The notes below the pieces were generated by a model. That model was given only the letters and a program-made list of their open reading frames with translations, had not been told where the DNA came from and did not search any database. From Acanthosepion pharaonis (Eukaryota > Mollusca > Cephalopoda > Sepiida > Sepiidae), in assembly GCA_903632075.3 (NCBI GenBank), contig CAHIKZ030005494.1, positions 934,001-998,000 of the forward strand: a DNA stretch of 64,000 nucleotides, in the 5' to 3' direction. Position 1 is the first letter of the stretch; each line of letters begins with the position of its first letter. Below are positions 43,800-54,973 of this stretch, one piece after another. The translations under genes and the position numbers were made by a program.

Positions 43800-44393
43800 T
43801 TTAAAAAAAAAAAAAAAAAAATTGATGTTTCTTAGAATTGGGAAAGTGGGACAGACTGAGAACTTTTCTGCGCTACTTTGTAAAACATGGCTTTTCACTC
43901 AGTTTCATTGATCTGTATTATTTAATCATGAACTCTGATTTAATATTTGTGACTCTGTGTTGGGTGTTATGATTTTGGCTTGATCTGTTTAATCAGGTGA
44001 TTACGTTGCCATTGTCATGTGCATGAACTTTGTGGCTTTATCTTTAAATTTGTTTTATTGACCCTCAGATAAGAGAGAAGGAGAGATAGAGCGTTATTCA
44101 TAAATCTCTTTAGGACCTTTATGCTTATTTTACTGTTATTATCTTTTTTTTTTTTTTTATAAAGATAAAAGTACTTTGCTACTAGTTTCTGTTGCTCTTA
44201 CCTGACCTATTGCATGAATATAAATAAAGAGATAGTGAAAAACAAAACATTTACTGAAATTTAGAAAGGATGCCTCATTTACTAATCTACTTCGACTGAT
44301 CCATACAGATTTTAATGTTCTTTTTGGTTTTACTAATTAGGTTACTTTTATCAACAGCTTTTTGTTGCCATTACTGGAAATAAGTAGTTTTAA

Positions 44394-44395
<2 letters not shown>
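43800..44395. other. Intronic stretch, nothing recognised
   Basis: A-run at 43804-43820 and T-run at 44145-44158; no gene. Confidence 0.4.

Positions 44396-44470
<75 letters not shown>
44396..44470. repeat. (TA)n(CA)n microsatellite
   Basis: About 54 bp of TA followed by about 20 bp of CA, directly next to the terminal repeat of the following element. Confidence 0.95.
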
Positions 44471-44472
<2 letters not shown>

Positions 44473-45002
44473 GGGTGTAACAGCAAAATTGTCCAATTGT
44501 TAGATTAAGCTTTGAACCATTGTATCTTAGAAATGATTAAAGATATCTTACTGGAATTCTCTGAGACTCTTATGATGCTATTGGACTCTTTTTTTGAACA
44601 ATAAGAATACATTTAGCTCTAAGTTGAAATGATGATCCCTCTTGCTGTTGTGACCTCCTGATCCAGTTTTCCTCTCTACTGTTCCCTCTTTTTTTTTTTT
44701 TTTTTTAAACTTATTCACTGCTCTCTTGATATTTCTTGAATGGACTTTGAAGATGGAAGCCAGAGTATGGTACCATTACTGAAAGTCTGAATGATCTTTT
44801 CCCTCTCACCATTGCTCACTTGGGAAGACAGCAGGGCTAACATAAAATGATTTTAACCTGTTCTCTTTCTAGCTGAAAAACTGAAATGGGTTAAAATAGC
44901 TCAACCTCTTATCTGAAAACCTGTAAAAAGAAACTCAATTAGTTTAGTGATTTTTTAGACATTAAACATTTTGTGGAATGGACAATTATGCTGTTACACC
45001 CT
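44471..45002 (-). mobile_element. Mariner-like element, deleted relative of 13.5 kb
   Basis: Ends 'gggtgtaacagcaaaattgt' (left) and the complement of 'acaattatgctgttacaccc' (right). Inside, 'tgtatcttagaaatgattaa', 'tgaatggactttgaagatgg' and 'ttagtgattttttagacatt' match 13541-14420, but the stretch with the transposase helix-turn-helix is deleted. Confidence 0.78.
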
Positions 45003-45004
45003 CT

Positions 45005-45082
<78 letters not shown>
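45003..45082. repeat. (TG)n(TA)n microsatellite
   Basis: A short CT stretch, about 42 bp of GT, then about 32 bp of TA. Confidence 0.95.
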
Positions 45083-45085
<3 letters not shown>

Positions 45086-45952
45086 AAAATAAAGAATAGG
45101 AAATGTATATCAATCTAACATGTTTCACTTTTATTAAACTATTGTCAGAGATTGAGACAAAAAGACAGAAACTCTGGTATTTTCAATTTTGTTTGTATCA
45201 GTTCTCATTGGTCAGTTGTATGCATTAAAACCATAGATAATTCTATATGTATCTAAATTTGTGAAGATTCTTCTATGTCTAAGTGGACATCAGATGGTAA
45301 TGTGTATTTGTGATTATGTATGTATGTCTGTCTAGTGAAAGTTCTAATGTCTTCACCTTCATGTGATCAGCCAGCACAGTGGGGTGTCATTTCATTCTAA
45401 TCTTTGGCTGATTTCTTGATGTATTGGATAAATATGTTAGATTCTTTAAGAATGAATTCAAAGAAAGATTGTAATGTACCTTTTTGGGTGTGTGTTTATA
45501 GTTGGCAATAATGTCATTAAGTTTTCAAAATATTTTCTTAAAGAATTTTGTTCTTTTTAATAAACTTTGATTTCACTAATGCTAGGCTATGCCCAGCATT
45601 GTTCCAATGCAAAACAAGAGAGATCATTTGTCCAAACACAAGTCTCTCTTGTGTTTGTAGATGCAAATTTTTACATCACGTGATGTCTCTCCATATAAAC
45701 ATTTTTATGTCGACCTACATCCTCTGGCACAAACAGGGCACTTAAGAGGTGCAACAGCAGGTGTTACATTATCATACAATTTAAAATGTCACATGAAACC
45801 CGCTTCTGGACCCACATATCTTACCACAAATATCATATTTTAGTTGCTGGACATCTATGGCTTTATAATCAATTGTCACTTTTCATCAGTGCACTCTCAA
45901 GTGACTCCTTAGATCAGCCATCGTCAAACACACTCTACCACAATCTGTCAGA
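45083..45952. other. Intronic stretch, nothing recognised
   Basis: A small inverted pair 'acaagagaga' and 'tctctcttgt' lies at about 45614 and 45644. No gene. Confidence 0.4.
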
Positions 45953-46049
45953 TATATATACCTATGTTCATAGTGCAACTTAGTTTTGTGGTTTTACCAA
46001 CTCATCAGGCACAAAACTTTAAGTTGCATTATAAACATAGGTATATGTA
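45953..46049. repeat. Inverted repeat, ~38-bp arms
   Basis: 'tatatacctatgttcatagt' plus gcaacttagttttgtg pairs with 'cacaaaactttaagttgcat' plus tataaacataggtatat; loop of about 19 nt. Confidence 0.82.
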
Positions 46050-46182
46050 TATTTATTGATATATGCTTCTTTGTCTGACCACACTGAGCACAGTTTTGTT
46101 TACACCTTAAATTGAGTAACTATTTATTGGCTTACCTGTGTATGCACGGTAACACCTGCATATACAGTTGCTAATATCTAAG

Positions 46183-46385
46183 GGAGGCACGGTGGATAGT
46201 GGCAAGAATTGAGGAGTCAGAGAGCCAAGTTCGCATTCCAGCTGAATCCATTACATTCACTTATGTGCTAATACTCTGGGGAAAGGTATGAATCCTCTTC
46301 TCTCTCTCCCCACCAAGCTATGGGTAAATAGGAGGACAGACTGGGTTCTGTAGCCTTGGTCTACTGCAGAAACAAATGGCAACCT
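46183..46385 (+). mobile_element. tRNA-SINE type A, near full length
   Basis: A-box region 'ggcacggtggatagtggcaa', B-box-like 'gccaagttcgcattccag', body 'tccattacattcacttatgt', 'gggaaaggtatgaatcctct', tail 'tatgggtaaataggaggaca' and 'gggttctgtagccttgg'. Downstream, 46415-46438 is a perfect 10-bp-arm hairpin (atcatgtatc/gatacatgat). Confidence 0.75.
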
Positions 46386-46494
46386 ACAGCAGGAAAAAAA
46401 AATCTGCCTCATCAATCATGTATCAAAAGATACATGATCGCTTAAGTCTGTATCACACATGACACACAACTGATGAATATCTAATTATTTGGTT

Positions 46495-46501
<7 letters not shown>

Positions 46502-46567
<66 letters not shown>
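46502..46567. repeat. (CA)n(TA)n microsatellite
   Basis: About 28 bp CA then about 37 bp TA. Confidence 0.95.
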
Positions 46568-46569
<2 letters not shown>

Positions 46570-47214
46570 AACTTAGTGGAGCTGTACTTTGGATGAGCTC
46601 CACCACCTTCCTGTTATCACTCCTCCTTACACTCTATTTTTCTCTCACTTTCTACATATCACTCCTCCTCCTCCTCCTCATTATGCCTCTCTTTCCTTGT
46701 CTTTCTGTTTGACTTTCCTCTCTTTATAGCACCTTATCTTCTCGCCTCTCTTCCTAGATTTCCTCTATTACTACTAAGCTGTTGTTAATGTTTATTTTTC
46801 TAATACATACATTTTTTTTAATTTCTTTATTCTACACCTACACTTTTCTACTTTTCAGCTTTCTTTTATTGATTTTCTTCCTTAATACTCAACATCTTGT
46901 TATTGGCTTCCATACTCTCAGGTTATGAAATTTACTTATTTATTTACTGGTTTGATGGTATACGTATATTTTGTTAACTCTTTACAAGCTGATTGGTGAA
47001 TGAATACCAGATATTTCCTCAGAAGGAAAAAGTTAATAATACTTTTTTTTTTCCAGTTATTATTATTATTAAGCTCCACTCCTTCACAAATTCAGTCTTT
47101 TTCATCTTGGAACACTTTGCTGTTGTCAGTACAAGGGAGATAACTCTAGTTTAGTAAAAAGTAACAGAAATTACAGATAAAAAAATACTTACAAATACAC
47201 TTGGTATATTTTTT
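46568..47214. other. Intronic stretch, pyrimidine-rich, no gene
   Basis: Pyrimidine-rich at 46600-46770. No coding signal. Confidence 0.4.
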
Positions 47215-47395
47215 GATTTTTTAGTTGATTTACCCCAAGCATGGGGCAGCTAGGCATGAGAGAGAATGAGAAGATTTTAGAAGGAACTGGAAACCTAGTC
47301 CTAAACAGGAAACAAGGAATAAATTTCTACTTTTGTTCAAAAGACTTGGGAGGCATGTGAACAGGGCAATAGGCAAACCCATCTACTCCTATTGT
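47215..47395 (-). mobile_element. LINE-derived 3' tail, minus strand
   Basis: 'taccccaagcatggggcagc', 'cctaaacaggaaacaaggaa' and 'ttcaaaagacttgggaggca' match 49.60-49.75 kb. Confidence 0.5.
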
Positions 47396-47397
47396 CT

Positions 47398-47398
<1 letters not shown>

Positions 47399-47451
<53 letters not shown>
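47399..47451. repeat. (TA)n microsatellite
   Basis: About 50 bp of TA at the left edge of the 236-bp repeat. Confidence 0.95.
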
Positions 47452-47456
<5 letters not shown>

Positions 47457-47684
47457 AAGAAAGAACAGTAAGATATATAATCCGGTGTTCTTATAGATAT
47501 TTTTATTTTTACAAAATAGTGCTCAATGTAAATTTACAGAGCATTAATATTATAAATTAATTGATTTAAAATATGTTTTTTTTTTCGCTACATAGTTCTA
47601 ACAATGTTTCAAAAATGGAAGCTAAAAGCTACGAATTTAATTTCGTAATTAAATTAAAGACATTAGTTCCATTTCATCCTCAAG

Positions 47685-47685
<1 letters not shown>
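47450..47685 (-). repeat. 236-bp repeat, inverted partner of 42.4 kb
   Basis: Reverse complement of 42393-42630. Includes 'aaagaacagtaagatatata', 'ttacaaaatagtgctcaatg' and 'ccatttcatcctcaag'. Bracketed by (TA)n on both sides. Confidence 0.85.

Positions 47686-47722
<37 letters not shown>
47686..47722. repeat. (TA)n microsatellite
   Basis: About 34 bp of TA at the right edge of the 236-bp repeat. Confidence 0.95.
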
Positions 47723-47729
<7 letters not shown>

Positions 47730-48069
47730 CTATAGGTAAAAAAGATGTAATAATTAGTAATTTTCATACATTTTTGGGGTTTAGTAAACTCCTACTAAGT
47801 GAGGATGAAGAAACTATTTAACCATTAGTGCGTCCTATTCAATTTTTTTAGAGTGAGGGTTACCTAAAATTTAAAATCTGCCAGTACTAAGATTATCATT
47901 AACTAGTAAGATAAATTAGGCAAAAAGAGGTAAGAAACTTTATGCAGTGATGGGTTAATTTCATCATTATTGAATATATGATAAAATTTTTCAGAAAAAG
48001 AAAATCTCTCTGGTTTGAAATGAGCTGGTAAATTAGTTTTTAAAAGGCATGCAATCTTTAATTTGTAAC

Positions 48070-48080
48070 TCTCTCTCTCT

Positions 48081-48134
<54 letters not shown>
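48070..48134. repeat. (CT)n(GT)n(TA)n microsatellite
   Basis: Three simple repeats in a row. Confidence 0.95.
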
Positions 48135-48136
<2 letters not shown>

Positions 48137-48328
48137 GATGAATAATCAAAAAATTCTTTTTATCTCATGGAGAATAGCCTATTTCTTTATTATTTTTTAT
48201 TATTATTCATCATATTGCGCTGTACAAATAAAATACATTGAGCTCTTTGTGTGGATCAGTTTCAATATTTTTATATTACAAGGACCCACTTGGATTATAC
48301 ACCCACAAAATTTATTTTAACTTTACTA

Positions 48329-48542
48329 ATATATATATATATATATATATGCTTACATTTCATGTGACTTTTGAAGCTAATTTTAAGTGTGTTGCATCAT
48401 ACAACAGATATAAATTAGCATATGTATTGCTGGCCCTGGCTATGGTGTTGACCAAACTATATATCCATTTACTGTAGTCAAATTACCTTCAAAATTAGAT
48501 CTTTAAAGGTTGCATGATACTTGAGTATATACAGTGTCTGTA

Positions 48543-48595
<53 letters not shown>
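48329..48595. repeat. Two (TA)n microsatellites
   Basis: TA tracts at 48329-48350 and 48546-48595, with about 195 bp of unremarkable DNA between them. Confidence 0.9.
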
Positions 48596-48598
<3 letters not shown>

Positions 48599-48599
48599 T

Positions 48600-49446
48600 A
48601 ATACCTATATAAAATTTGTCACTTAGCTGATGTTATCTTCAGCGTCCCAACTTGAGAGTTTCATAGACACTCTCCAGCAATTACTCCAGCCACACATCAG
48701 AGGATATCAGCAATTTATGCACTTTTCATTAGTGCTTGGGTTTTTTTTTTTTTTTTTTTTTTTTTGGAGAAAGAGAGATAGGTGTTTTCTTGCTTGTGAA
48801 AGTTGCTCATAAAATTGATGCTGCTGTTGCTTCTGCTTGTTTTATTTTTAGCTTAGTGTATGGCTGTATTTGATTCACTACTTTTAAGCGTGCAGATGTT
48901 ACAACCTTCCCACTTTTCTCCCTTGGTCAAGTTTGATTTTGTAATGCTACATTGCCTTGTTATAATGACACACCCTTGAAGTAAAAGGAATTCTTTCCCA
49001 CATCAATAAATTTTATGGATCATCACATTTCTTTTTCTAACAATTTTTTTTCTCAAGTGTTTAATTTTTTGTGCGAAAAATTTACTCTTATTAATTTACT
49101 ATTTACAGGTTTTGCTTTCTTGTGATCTGCGTGGTGCTCTGAGGTAATAAAATATCAAAAGAAATGGGGCAGATATTTATTTAAACCAACTTCTATTATT
49201 TTCTTCATGATAAATAGTGTTAATTCTGATCATTTTGAGCTTCTCTATGGTAGTTTGAAATAACCCTGTTCTATTCATTTGGGTGGAACCTGTTTTAACA
49301 GCATAAGGACAGTAACAAACTTATTCAATAACGAATTGTCCTCTTGAGACAATGACTAAGTCAAGTGAAAATTATCAGGAATGTATCAACAATAAGAATA
49401 AAAATAAACATTGGCTTGGTGGCTTAATCTCAAAAAGTACTAGAAC

Positions 49447-49484
<38 letters not shown>

Positions 49485-49589
49485 CTTCACCCAATACAAG
49501 TCCCAAGAGATACTCAGTGTAGAGAATCACTGATGAGGTTGTTGTATAAACATAAGATGAGAAGATAACAAGTGCAGATCACAAGGATT
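48600..49589. other. Intronic stretch, poly-T runs
   Basis: Poly-T at about 48741-48765 and 49450-49480. No exon or mobile element recognised. Confidence 0.45.
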
Positions 49590-49870
49590 TTTTTTTTAAA
49601 TCGATTCGCCCCCAATCAAGGCGATAATGCCACTAAGACGCAAGGGGCTACTGGAAGTGAAACAAAGAAGAAAGTTTAGAAGGAACCAAAAACCCTAAAC
49701 AGGAAACAAGGGATAAACCTCTACTCCAGTTCAAAAGACTAGGGAGGGATGTGAACCCATTTACTGAAAGATAATGGTTAAGCCTAGAACAAGATTGTAG
49801 TAATTGGAGAAGCATCCTCTCAGGAGTCTAATCCACAAAGTAGTGGATCTTGGGAAGAATCTCATTGAAT
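49590..49870 (-). mobile_element. LINE-derived 3' end, minus strand
   Basis: Begins with an L2x-like reversed tail 'caaggcgataatgccactaa' plus 'gacgcaagggg', then blocks shared with 47.2 kb ('ccctaaacaggaaacaaggg') and 23.9-24.1 kb. Confidence 0.58.
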
Positions 49871-50149
49871 GGAACTTCCTCCTTACTAATGGAATATGAA
49901 AGAAAGTAATTCATCTAAGTGTATGTGACATAGCAGGTCTGAACTGGTAGAACTGGAGAATATAGCATGTAGGTTCATTTGTTGTGGAAATAGCAATAGA
50001 GTAGCAAGGGTTTTTTTTTTTTTAAGTAATAAGTAAATAAAAGCTTTTAACCTACACTTATTGAAAATGATTAAATTAAAAGTGTGTGTATGCTCATAAA
50101 GTTGCATAGTTTGTTTAAGAAGGAAAACTTAATTCAGTGGTGTGAAATG

Positions 50150-50815
50150 TAATAGTGGTCATTTGACAAAAGTGCAACACTGAAATCCAAAGGCATATTG
50201 AAATAGTAAAAGATGCCTTCCATAAGCTAAGCAAAGTATAAGGAAACAGGAAAATTTAGTTAGAAACAAAAATTGCTGAACTGCTGTGATATCAATCATC
50301 CTATATGACCGAGAATAGCAAATAGTAGGCTGATTGGAATAGCGAAATATGCCTTCCATAAGCTAAGCAAAGTATAAAGAAAATTTTGTTAGAAACAAAG
50401 AAAAAACTACTGAACTAATATCAGTCCTATATGGAAGTGAACAGTTTTCAGGTGAAGAGACTTGAAGTAACAGAAATATAGTACTACAGAAGGATGTTGA
50501 GAATCCCATGGACTGTACCTGTGAACAACAACAAACTTCTTGAAAAATGGAAGCAAAAAGGACACTTATGCTTAACATCAGGAAGAGACAGTTGAAGTTT
50601 CTAGAAGACATAAGAAAGGGGGGCTTGAAAAAATTGATACTCACAGGACAGATTGAAAACAACACATAACCTACCTAGCAAACTTGAATAAATGGATGGA
50701 AGAGCAAGGTTTAGGAGAGTTGGCTAGACTTTTAAGTGCTACAAATGACAGGAAGTTGTGGAGAGCTATGATCACCAACATCTTGAAGAGACACAGCATA
50801 CAGAAGAAGAAGAAA
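50150..50815 (+). mobile_element. LINE (L1x) 3' coding remnant with internal duplication
   Basis: Order: 'gatgccttccataagctaag' (50210), the same block again as 'atgccttccataagctaagc' (50349), then 'tatatggaagtgaacagttt', 'gaagagacagttgaagtttc', and the 3' end 'gtggagagctatgatcacca', 'tcttgaagagacacagcata'. It corresponds to 11390-11945 with an inserted duplicate. Frames broken. Confidence 0.72.
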
Positions 50816-51340
50816 TTAACTGATTACAAAGACTAATCTTTTGTAATTAACAGGAAATTGTTAAAAGCCAATTTGAAAAGAGATGAAGAAATAAAACTGC
50901 TTCCTGGGGTGATGGGTGTAGAATGGGAGTAAGACGTTATGTGGCATTCATATATTGTCCTTTTAATAAAAGAAATGTTAAATAGGCACATTGGATAATA
51001 TAATATCTAATTTCTAAATGACCTGCCCCATCTAGCATCTGTTTATAGAGAAAACATAAGCCAAGATAAACTAAATATATCCTTTCTCGGTTGTTTTTAT
51101 TTTAAAAATGAAGGCTGAACTTATGCATCTATCTATTATGCTATAGAACGGCCTTTTAGAAATAACATTGACATGGACTGTCAATATATTTGATAGGAAT
51201 ATTTTCCTTTCTGGTCTCTTGGTACAAATAGATTTATTAAAAACAACAGCTTCAAGGGATCTTACCAGAAGAATGTGAATCAAGGAAGCTTTGGTTTTGA
51301 TAGTCTACTTGAGAAAAAGTCTCTTTGTTTTTTTAGGAGG
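50816..51340. other. Intronic stretch, nothing recognised
   Basis: No exon or shared repeat seen. Confidence 0.4.
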
Positions 51341-51344
51341 ATGT

Positions 51345-51605
51345 AAGGATGGTGTAATAGATAGCAACTTGGAAAGAGAAAATGGAGAAGAGCCAAGTTC
51401 GAATTAGGTTCATTGCATTCTCTTACATGCAAATGCCCCAAGGAAAGGTATGAATGCGTCTTCCCCCAAACTATGGGTTAAATAATAGGACCTGTATTGG
51501 GTGGGGACAGCTGTTATTCTCAAAAAAAATTATTGGTGCAATATTTGCTTGCAAAAAAAAAAAAAATTATTCTTACAATCCAAAAATAATGTTATAGCTT
51601 TAAAT
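51345..51605 (+). mobile_element. tRNA-SINE type A, plus strand
   Basis: Head 'gtgtaatagatagcaacttg', 'gccaagttcgaattaggttc'; body 'ttgcattctcttacatgcaa', 'aaggaaaggtatgaatgcgt', 'actatgggttaaataatagg'; 3' piece 'attattcttacaatcc'. Confidence 0.72.
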
Positions 51606-51780
51606 AATCCAGAAGGGATATGAAGAGGTGTGAATCAGTCCCCTAGCTATGGCTTAAGTAGTAAGACTTGAAAATTGCTGTTATTCTCAAAGAATTATTC
51701 TTACAATCCCCAAATCATGTTTTAGCTTTACGTCACCCAGAAAAGGTTGATAAACCATAAAAAATGAATTGATCAATTAA
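51606..51780 (+). mobile_element. Second, partial type A SINE in tandem
   Basis: 'agctatggcttaagtagtaa', 'cttacaatccccaaatcatg', 'gttgataaaccataaaaaat' repeat the 3' half of the preceding copy. Confidence 0.65.
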
Positions 51781-51908
51781 TGCTGCTTTTGCTCACCTGT
51801 GGAGGAGTCAAGTCTTCTTTGTCATCTAATACACAACATTAAAGAAGACACCCAGTAGATTAGTTTGCTAGCAATTGTCACACCTAAGAATAAGTTGGTG
51901 CTACACAA

Positions 51909-52004
51909 TCTTTCCAACCTTGACAGAGTTCAAAATCTACTCTTTCCGGCCTTGACAGAGTTCAAAATCTACTCTTTCCGGCCTTGACAGAGTTCAAAAT
52001 CTAC
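51909..52004. repeat. 32-bp tandem repeat, three copies
   Basis: Copies at 51909-51940, 51941-51972 and 51973-52004, core 'cttgacagagttcaaaatct'. Copies 2 and 3 are identical; copy 1 differs by two bases. Confidence 0.92.
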
Positions 52005-52009
52005 AATGT

Positions 52010-52140
52010 AAAAATATTTTCTGGCTTTAAATAACCTGCAAAATGTTGATAAGTCATAAAAAACAAATCAATGAATTACAACAATCTCATTCAGTAAACC
52101 TCTACTTTGAGTGGCTCTTGGGTCTTGTATTAAGGGTCAT
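52010..52140 (+). mobile_element. SINE tail fragment
   Basis: 'ctggctttaaataacctgca' and 'aaatgttgataagtcataaa' are the tail shared by the 5S/tRNA chimeric SINEs. 'ctttgagtggctcttgggtc' also appears at 16.45 kb. Confidence 0.6.
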
Positions 52141-53856
52141 CTTCATGACAATTATTTTTGCATTAATTGTCATGGCACATAGCCTGGTTAGAAATATCAC
52201 TTTTATCTTTTGAGCTTTTTTTTTTTTTTTAATCAATGTCCATGCTCATTTCTTTGCTGTTGGCATTTTTATTTCTGATCAAATCTCACTTATTCTGGAC
52301 TTTGTTCACATTATCAAATTTCACTTTAAGTAGAAAAACACTCCAGGGTACTTCTGATGTGCCAGCAAAATTTAAAGAAAAGAATGTCTTCCGTTTATAA
52401 GATTAAAACATGATTTCTTTTGTTCTATTATCTATTATACTTCAGCAAATTTAAGGAGACAGTTACCGTTTGTAGATTGGGTACATCCCTTTCCACTATA
52501 TTTATAAAAAAACTAGCTTTTTTAGAAAAAAGTAGGTCAAAGAACCATTTTGAATATCTTTAGAACACGTGTGATTGTGATGTAATTTGGTAAATATTCA
52601 AAACGGACTTTATTGTGTATGTATTGTTGCATTATACAGTTGACAGTGATATGCTATGGAGTGGGCTTGTTTGTTGTATGACATTCATGATTACAGCAAA
52701 TATGCTCGTATCTTAGACATTCATCTACGAAAATGGTTCAAATGATTAAGAAAGAAGTCTTTTTGGTATTGTTACTTTAAATTTGATCAAAAATTCTTTG
52801 AAAGCAGTCAATATTCTGGAAGGTCTTTAGCAAGTAGAATACCTGAAACTATTGACTGTGTGTGGGCTGCAATTAAAGGAAATCAGTGACTGACTGGGAA
52901 AATTAGATGATATGGGGATTCCATGAACTGTCCCCAAACTATCTTCCTGTTGAAAGGGAGAAGATTTAAGACCATAGATGAGATTAAACAACTGATGACA
53001 GTCCCAAAAGAGGCCTTTGCAAACTATTTTAAAAAGGAAAATGAACACTAGGATAAGTATGTGAGATCCTAATGGGAATATTTTAAAGGGAATTAAGGTG
53101 TCATTGCCCTAGGTAGGCTATATTTTCATTAATATTAAATGATTGAATCATTTCTGCACTGACCTTCTATTAAATCATGCCTTGAGCTGTATCCATTGAC
53201 GTGGAAGATTGATAGTAAATAAACTTTTAACTCCAACTTGTCTCCATGGCATTGTCGTTCAACCTTTTCATTTTTATTAAGCGGCACATAAAATCTGGGA
53301 GATAAACAAATTATTTCAGTACTTTTTATTAGATTCAGAAAATTTTATCCCGACCTAAATCAATAATAGCAAATGACATGCTGAGTTTGTGAGTTAATTT
53401 TATTGGTTAATATTTCAATCCTTTGGTCTGACATCAAAGTCTGCTTACCTCCCACCTTTTATTTTTCTTTAATAGTGGGAACAGCACTTGTTCGGTAAGA
53501 TCATAAAATAAATATTTCTTTATATTTGGCTACTAATTTCTAAGTATTAAGATTTCTCTGGTAATATATTAGTCATAACTTAGTCAACAATATTTTCGTG
53601 TTTATTTTATTTTCTCTGCATTTATTTTCTATTCATAATTTTACTTTGTTCTTTTTGGCAATTGGGTTTTTTTTCCCCTATAATCTATCAAAATCTTGGG
53701 AGAGTTCTTTGGTGGAAATTTTTCCCTAGCAGAATTCAACTAATAATTCCTGGTCTTTTTGGTTTGATTAATAGATCTTAAGCATCCTCAAGATGATGCT
53801 CAAAATTCTTTTGAAACATTTATTAATGTTGAAATTATACCAACTTATATAATTGT
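52141..53856. other. Intronic stretch, 1.7 kb, nothing recognised
   Basis: No exon, no repeat match within the window. The 73-codon minus-strand frame at 52827-53048 lacks splice sites. Confidence 0.45.
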
Positions 53857-53925
53857 TTTTTGTTTGTCTTTTTTAATTCTTTTTGTTTGTCTTTTTTAAT
53901 TCTTTTTGTTTGTCTTTTTTAATTC
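53857..53925. repeat. 23-bp tandem repeat, three copies
   Basis: Three copies of 'tttttgtttgtcttttttaa' plus ttc at 53857, 53880 and 53903, identical. Confidence 0.92.
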
Positions 53926-54498
53926 TTGCTTCTTGAAACCCATTTTCAACAACAAACAAAAATCATCTCATTTGGGATTTAACAAAATTTTTGGTTACTG
54001 AATAATTTCCCAAAATCTTTTGACTACCACATTCCTCTGATAAGACACCTCCTGATTATTTCCTTTGGAGATACCTTAAGATCATGAATACATCTATAAC
54101 CTGAAGAAAACTTAGAAACTTCTGGATAACATTTATGTAGAAATTCAAGGGCTTCTTATTATAGAGAATACTATCAAAAGTGCATGTCTGTAAAAAGTTG
54201 AAAACAGAATATTTGTTGTATAATTTTTCATAATTAAATGGGAGTAAATTTCCAGGGTTTGAATTTTCATTCTGTATAAAACTATTTTTGAATATTTAAA
54301 AAATGTTGAAGTGCACAAATTAATTACAATAAACTTAGTATAAAGATAACAAAAAATGAGAACAACAGTCGTCAGTTGCTAAAACCTCCTGAAGAGTGGA
54401 CTGAACAAAAAAAAAAAGTTCATCTGTAAAATTTTAGAGTCTAGGTACTGAATATAACATCAATTAGCTAAGTGACAAATTTTATTTGTATCAATCCT
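53926..54498. other. Intronic stretch, nothing recognised
   Basis: No feature seen. Confidence 0.4.
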
Positions 54499-54523
54499 AT
54501 ATATATATAGAGAGAGAGAGAGA
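54499..54523. repeat. (TA)n(GA)n microsatellite
   Basis: Short TA then GA tract; the same order recurs at 54802-54852. Confidence 0.9.
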
Positions 54524-54704
54524 TCCCTGTTGTTTTTTTATGTATGAGATTTTCTTAGAACTGAACAGTCAGATAAGTCACACATATGATTTGATTATTG
54601 TGGTGAAGGATTGTGCCAGACCAACCATATCTTTTTTGAAGTTCTGAATATAGAGAACAGTGTACCACAAGATCAGCAAATGACTCTCCTCAGGTTTTGA
54701 ATTC

Positions 54705-54799
54705 AGTTTTCTTTTTCCTAAAGGACCCAGAATGGGAATTCAAACTTGGCACTCTGATTTCTCATTCTGAGCAACTATCCATTATACCACCACCATGCA

Positions 54800-54800
<1 letters not shown>
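54705..54800 (-). mobile_element. tRNA-SINE type A head, minus strand
   Basis: Read on the minus strand: 'ggtggtataatggatagttg' (A-box region), 'aatgagaaatcagagtgcca', 'agtttgaattcccattctgg' (B-box-like). The body is missing. Confidence 0.62.

Positions 54801-54801
<1 letters not shown>

Positions 54802-54852
<51 letters not shown>
54802..54852. repeat. (TA)n(GA)n microsatellite
   Basis: About 29 bp of TA followed by about 21 bp of GA. Confidence 0.95.
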
Positions 54853-54973
54853 TGTGTAAGGTAATGAGGTGTTTGATAATCTGTGTGGATAATTCCAAAG
54901 AGGATGTGATCCGGAAAGCTCAATGTAACACCAGAGCAAATATTAATTAAATAATTAAGAAATAGACAACTTT

